This document shows positions 61,448 through 64,000 of a stretch of DNA of 64,000 nt, in pieces. Where the stretch lies: assembly GCA_028751875.1 (NCBI GenBank), contig CM054153.1, positions 29,637,157 to 29,701,156 of the forward strand, written 5' to 3'. Both the position numbers and the translations under genes were made by a program. A model generated the notes under the pieces. The model worked only from the letters and a program-made list of their open reading frames with translations. It had not been told where the DNA came from and did not search any database. The stretch is from Rapana venosa (lineage: Eukaryota; Mollusca; Gastropoda; Neogastropoda; Muricidae). The first letter of the stretch is position 1. The number at the start of each line of letters is the position of its first letter.

Positions 61448-62739
61448 GAGCAGTTATGTTCTCCTTCGTTTTTCATTACTTTAGGCACGTTACACACACA
61501 CACACATAACACACACACACACACACACACACAACGCTGCATTGCTGTATAAACTTGTAGTTGAAGTCAAACTGGGTAACTAACAGTATCGTTGTCGTTC
61601 ACAATAACAAAGCTTTTGACAGAAACACATTGCCAGTCTTAATGAACATAGTGATGTCACATATAAATCACTTAACACTTATTCACTCTATACGTTCATT
61701 ACCAAGTAAAGGAAGATATCCTTAATTAATACAAAGAAATAAACATAATAAACATGAACACACACACACACACAAACACAACCAAGATGCTACTTTTAAT
61801 CCATTAAAACGATACCCTCGTCTTTTAAACTTAGCTTCATGTGGATCAAATCATTTACCTTATCAGTACGAATATATCATTGTTCCTTAAATGACACACA
61901 CACACACACCCCAAACAAATCACTATGGAGTAAAAAGCAAAACCCACCACACACACACACACACACTTTCAGTTCACAATAAACACACACATCTTACACC
62001 TCCAAATCCAATCGAACTGAACAAACCACAACAAAATGAATGATAAAATATCCTGCATACACACCTCTGTTTTTGTTTTTTGAAGAAAGAAAAAAAAATA
62101 TCCCAATAGGCCTAGTTGTTGTTTTTTTTACAACAACAACAACACAAAGCTCACTCCCCTGTCCACACAGCAAGTGGACAACTTCGGTACTGACTTGAAC
62201 AGTCGTCTGCCCCTGCCTATCCGCAATAGAACAGAGGGGCCCTCTCTCTCTCTCTCTCTCTCTCATTTCCAACACACACACACACACAGCACTCACACAG
62301 ACCCCTAACCCTTCCACCACCCTTCCCCTCCTCCTTCCTCCCCCTCTTCCACCCCCCCCCCCCCCCCCCTGGCTTACCCTCCTTCCCCTCCATCCTCCAC
62401 AATCCATCTTCCCTCCCTGTATTCATCCTTCTCCCTCCACCCCTCCCCCCAGTCCCTACCCTCCTCTCCTGTGATCTCTTTGCCACCATCTGCGCCCACC
62501 ATTTTGCCCTTTCTTCTCCCTGCCCTCCCCCCCCACCCCTTTCCTCCCCCTCCCCTCTCCCTCCCCCCCCCCATTCCTGCCCCCCCCTGCTGCTTGCCCC
62601 CCCCCCCCCCCCTTAACACAAACCCTCCTTCCTGCCACAACACACTGTCAAGCCAATACCACCACCACCCACCACCACCACCACGGCCACCATCCCTCTC
62701 CTTTCAGCTCTCTCTGCTCCTCCCTTCCCCCCTTCTCTC

Positions 62740-62805
<66 letters not shown>

Positions 62806-62982
62806 TCTTCCCCCATGCGCGGAAAATGAGCGGCTCTTATCGCTGACAGAGGAGACGAGGAGGTCTTTGGGGAGGAGGAGGAGGAGGAGGAGGACTGGTG
62901 TGATAGCGTTGGGTGAAGGAAAGATGGAGAGGAGGAGGGAAGCAAGGGAGGGGAGGGAGGGAGAAACTGAAGGAGTAGGGAT

Positions 62983-63014
<32 letters not shown>

Positions 63015-64000
63015 GAGGTAGTAATGAGAAGCACAAGGCTAGTAGAGAGGAAGGAAGAAAGAAGGAAAGAAAAGACTGATCTTATCCACTAAGCCACACA
63101 CTTCTTTTTTTTTCTCTCTCTCTTTTTTTTTCCCCTTCTCCCCATTCCTTTTCCTCCTCCTCCCCCCTCCCTCATAGGGTCTTACACGCTACTACTCCCC
63201 TCTCCTCCTCCCAGCCTCTCCTTTTCTTTTTGTTTTCCTCTTCAGTCCCTTCCCCTTCCTTATCCATGGATCAGGCCCTCCCCTCACCTCCCACTCCTCC
63301 TCTTCCAGCCCCCCCCCCCCCCCAACCCCTTCTCCCTCCCCCTCCCCCCCCCCCCCCCCCCCCCCACCCCCTCCTGTCCTTATTCCTTTCTGCTTTTACT
63401 CTGGGCTTGCTTGCCACACGTAGCACAGTGAGAGTCTAGACACACCAACACTCTCTCCCACTACCTTCCCCCCCCCCCCCCCCTCTCCTCTTGCCTCCCC
63501 CCCCTCTCTCTCTCTCCCTGGCTACAACCACTACCCCCCCCCCCCCCTGTCTCCCCCCCCCCCCTCCGAGCTTGGAGCTCACTGCCCCTTTATCTAATCC
63601 CAGAGGCAATCGGATGTGAAATAGTTCATGTGCGTCCTAATTGACTTGTAGCACTGGGCTAGGCTAATGCTCTGTGTGTGTGTGTGTGTGTGTGTGTTGT
63701 GCCCACCACCCTCACTACTAGCCAACCAGCTCACCCATCCACCCCCCTCTCTCTCTCTTTCTCTCTCTCTCTCCCTTAAGCTTTCTCCACCACCACCACA
63801 CCACCACCACCACCCATCCAACTCTCCCCCCCCCTCCTCTTCCACATGTCAGTCTGAGGAACATAAACGAAAGCACCAGAGCAGGAAGCTCCGCCCACAC
63901 CCAAGCTTTTGATCAAGCAGTCTCTGACAGTGCTATAACTCCCCCCCCCCCCCCCCCCACACCCCCCCACCCTACCTCTCGCCCTGACACCCCCCCTCTT
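59635..64000. other. Upstream flank or 5' intron of the ZNF608/609 gene; no exon found
   Basis: A minus-strand polypyrimidine tract occupies about 59641-59760, followed by CCA/CCACCA-rich sequence (60095-60440) with a GC-rich, CpG-containing part near 60340-60520 that could be promoter-like or a 5' exon edge. Farther right are CT arrays (61208-61270, 61397-61446, 62740-62800), poly-C tracts (62352, 62600, 63310-63365, 63470, 63535) and GGA repeats. The acidic start motif of the family (WDIG...LIIDLDADLEK) is not encoded on the minus strand here. All long open frames are translations of simple repeats. Confidence 0.6.

Overview
The window is eukaryotic genomic DNA, most likely from a gastropod mollusc. 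It has spliced exons with GT/AG borders, very dense microsatellites (CT, CA, GA, TA), dozens of long G or C homopolymers, and short dispersed repeats of a kind I associate with marine molluscs. The species assignment is an inference from repeat style and protein similarity.

One gene can be supported with confidence. It lies on the minus strand and spans about 20.3-59.6 kb. It encodes the single invertebrate counterpart of vertebrate ZNF608/ZNF609 (Drosophila scribbler/brakeless), a nuclear C2H2 zinc-finger transcriptional co-regulator. Its coding exons, in transcript order, are 59601-58735, 54003-53841, 51458-51371, 37224-33703 and 20665-20592 (stop). Splice phases agree at every junction (0, 1, 2, 1). 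They disagree only inside the 3.5-kb fourth exon, where the middle (about 36.4-35.2 kb) is frameshifted and looks like poor-quality or decayed sequence. The acidic N-terminal motif that normally opens the protein is absent, so an upstream exon probably lies beyond 64 kb.

Layout. 1-17.7 kb: no confident gene; microsatellites, a degenerate GGCAA satellite, dispersed repeats, a LINE-like relic, a tRNA-derived SINE and one weak plus-strand exon candidate (9.7 kb). 17.7-20.6 kb: calmer, AT-rich sequence at and beyond the 3' end of the gene. 20.7-33.7 kb: intron with poly-C tracts and a few complex unique islands that could be conserved non-coding elements. 33.7-37.2 kb: main exon. 37.2-51.4 kb: intron carrying a 1.74-kb tandem duplication (47.08-50.54 kb), a diverged local duplication (43.2-44.2 kb) and long CA/GA/GT arrays. 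51.4-54.0 kb: two small exons coding the most conserved block of the family; the splice-acceptor end of the 51.4-kb exon is repeated twice more in the adjoining intron. 54.0-58.7 kb: intron rich in CT and C tracts. 58.7-59.6 kb: Ser/Gly-rich first visible coding exon. 59.6-64 kb: CCA/CT/C-rich sequence with no supportable exon.

I found no autonomous mobile element with intact coding capacity, no canonical tRNA or rRNA, and nothing resembling a CRISPR array or prokaryotic operon. The most unusual items are the repeated splice-acceptor segment beside exon 51371-51458, the sixfold acceptor-like minisatellite at 13.9-14.15 kb, the near-identical 1.74-kb duplication, and the exceptional number of long poly-G/poly-C tracts.
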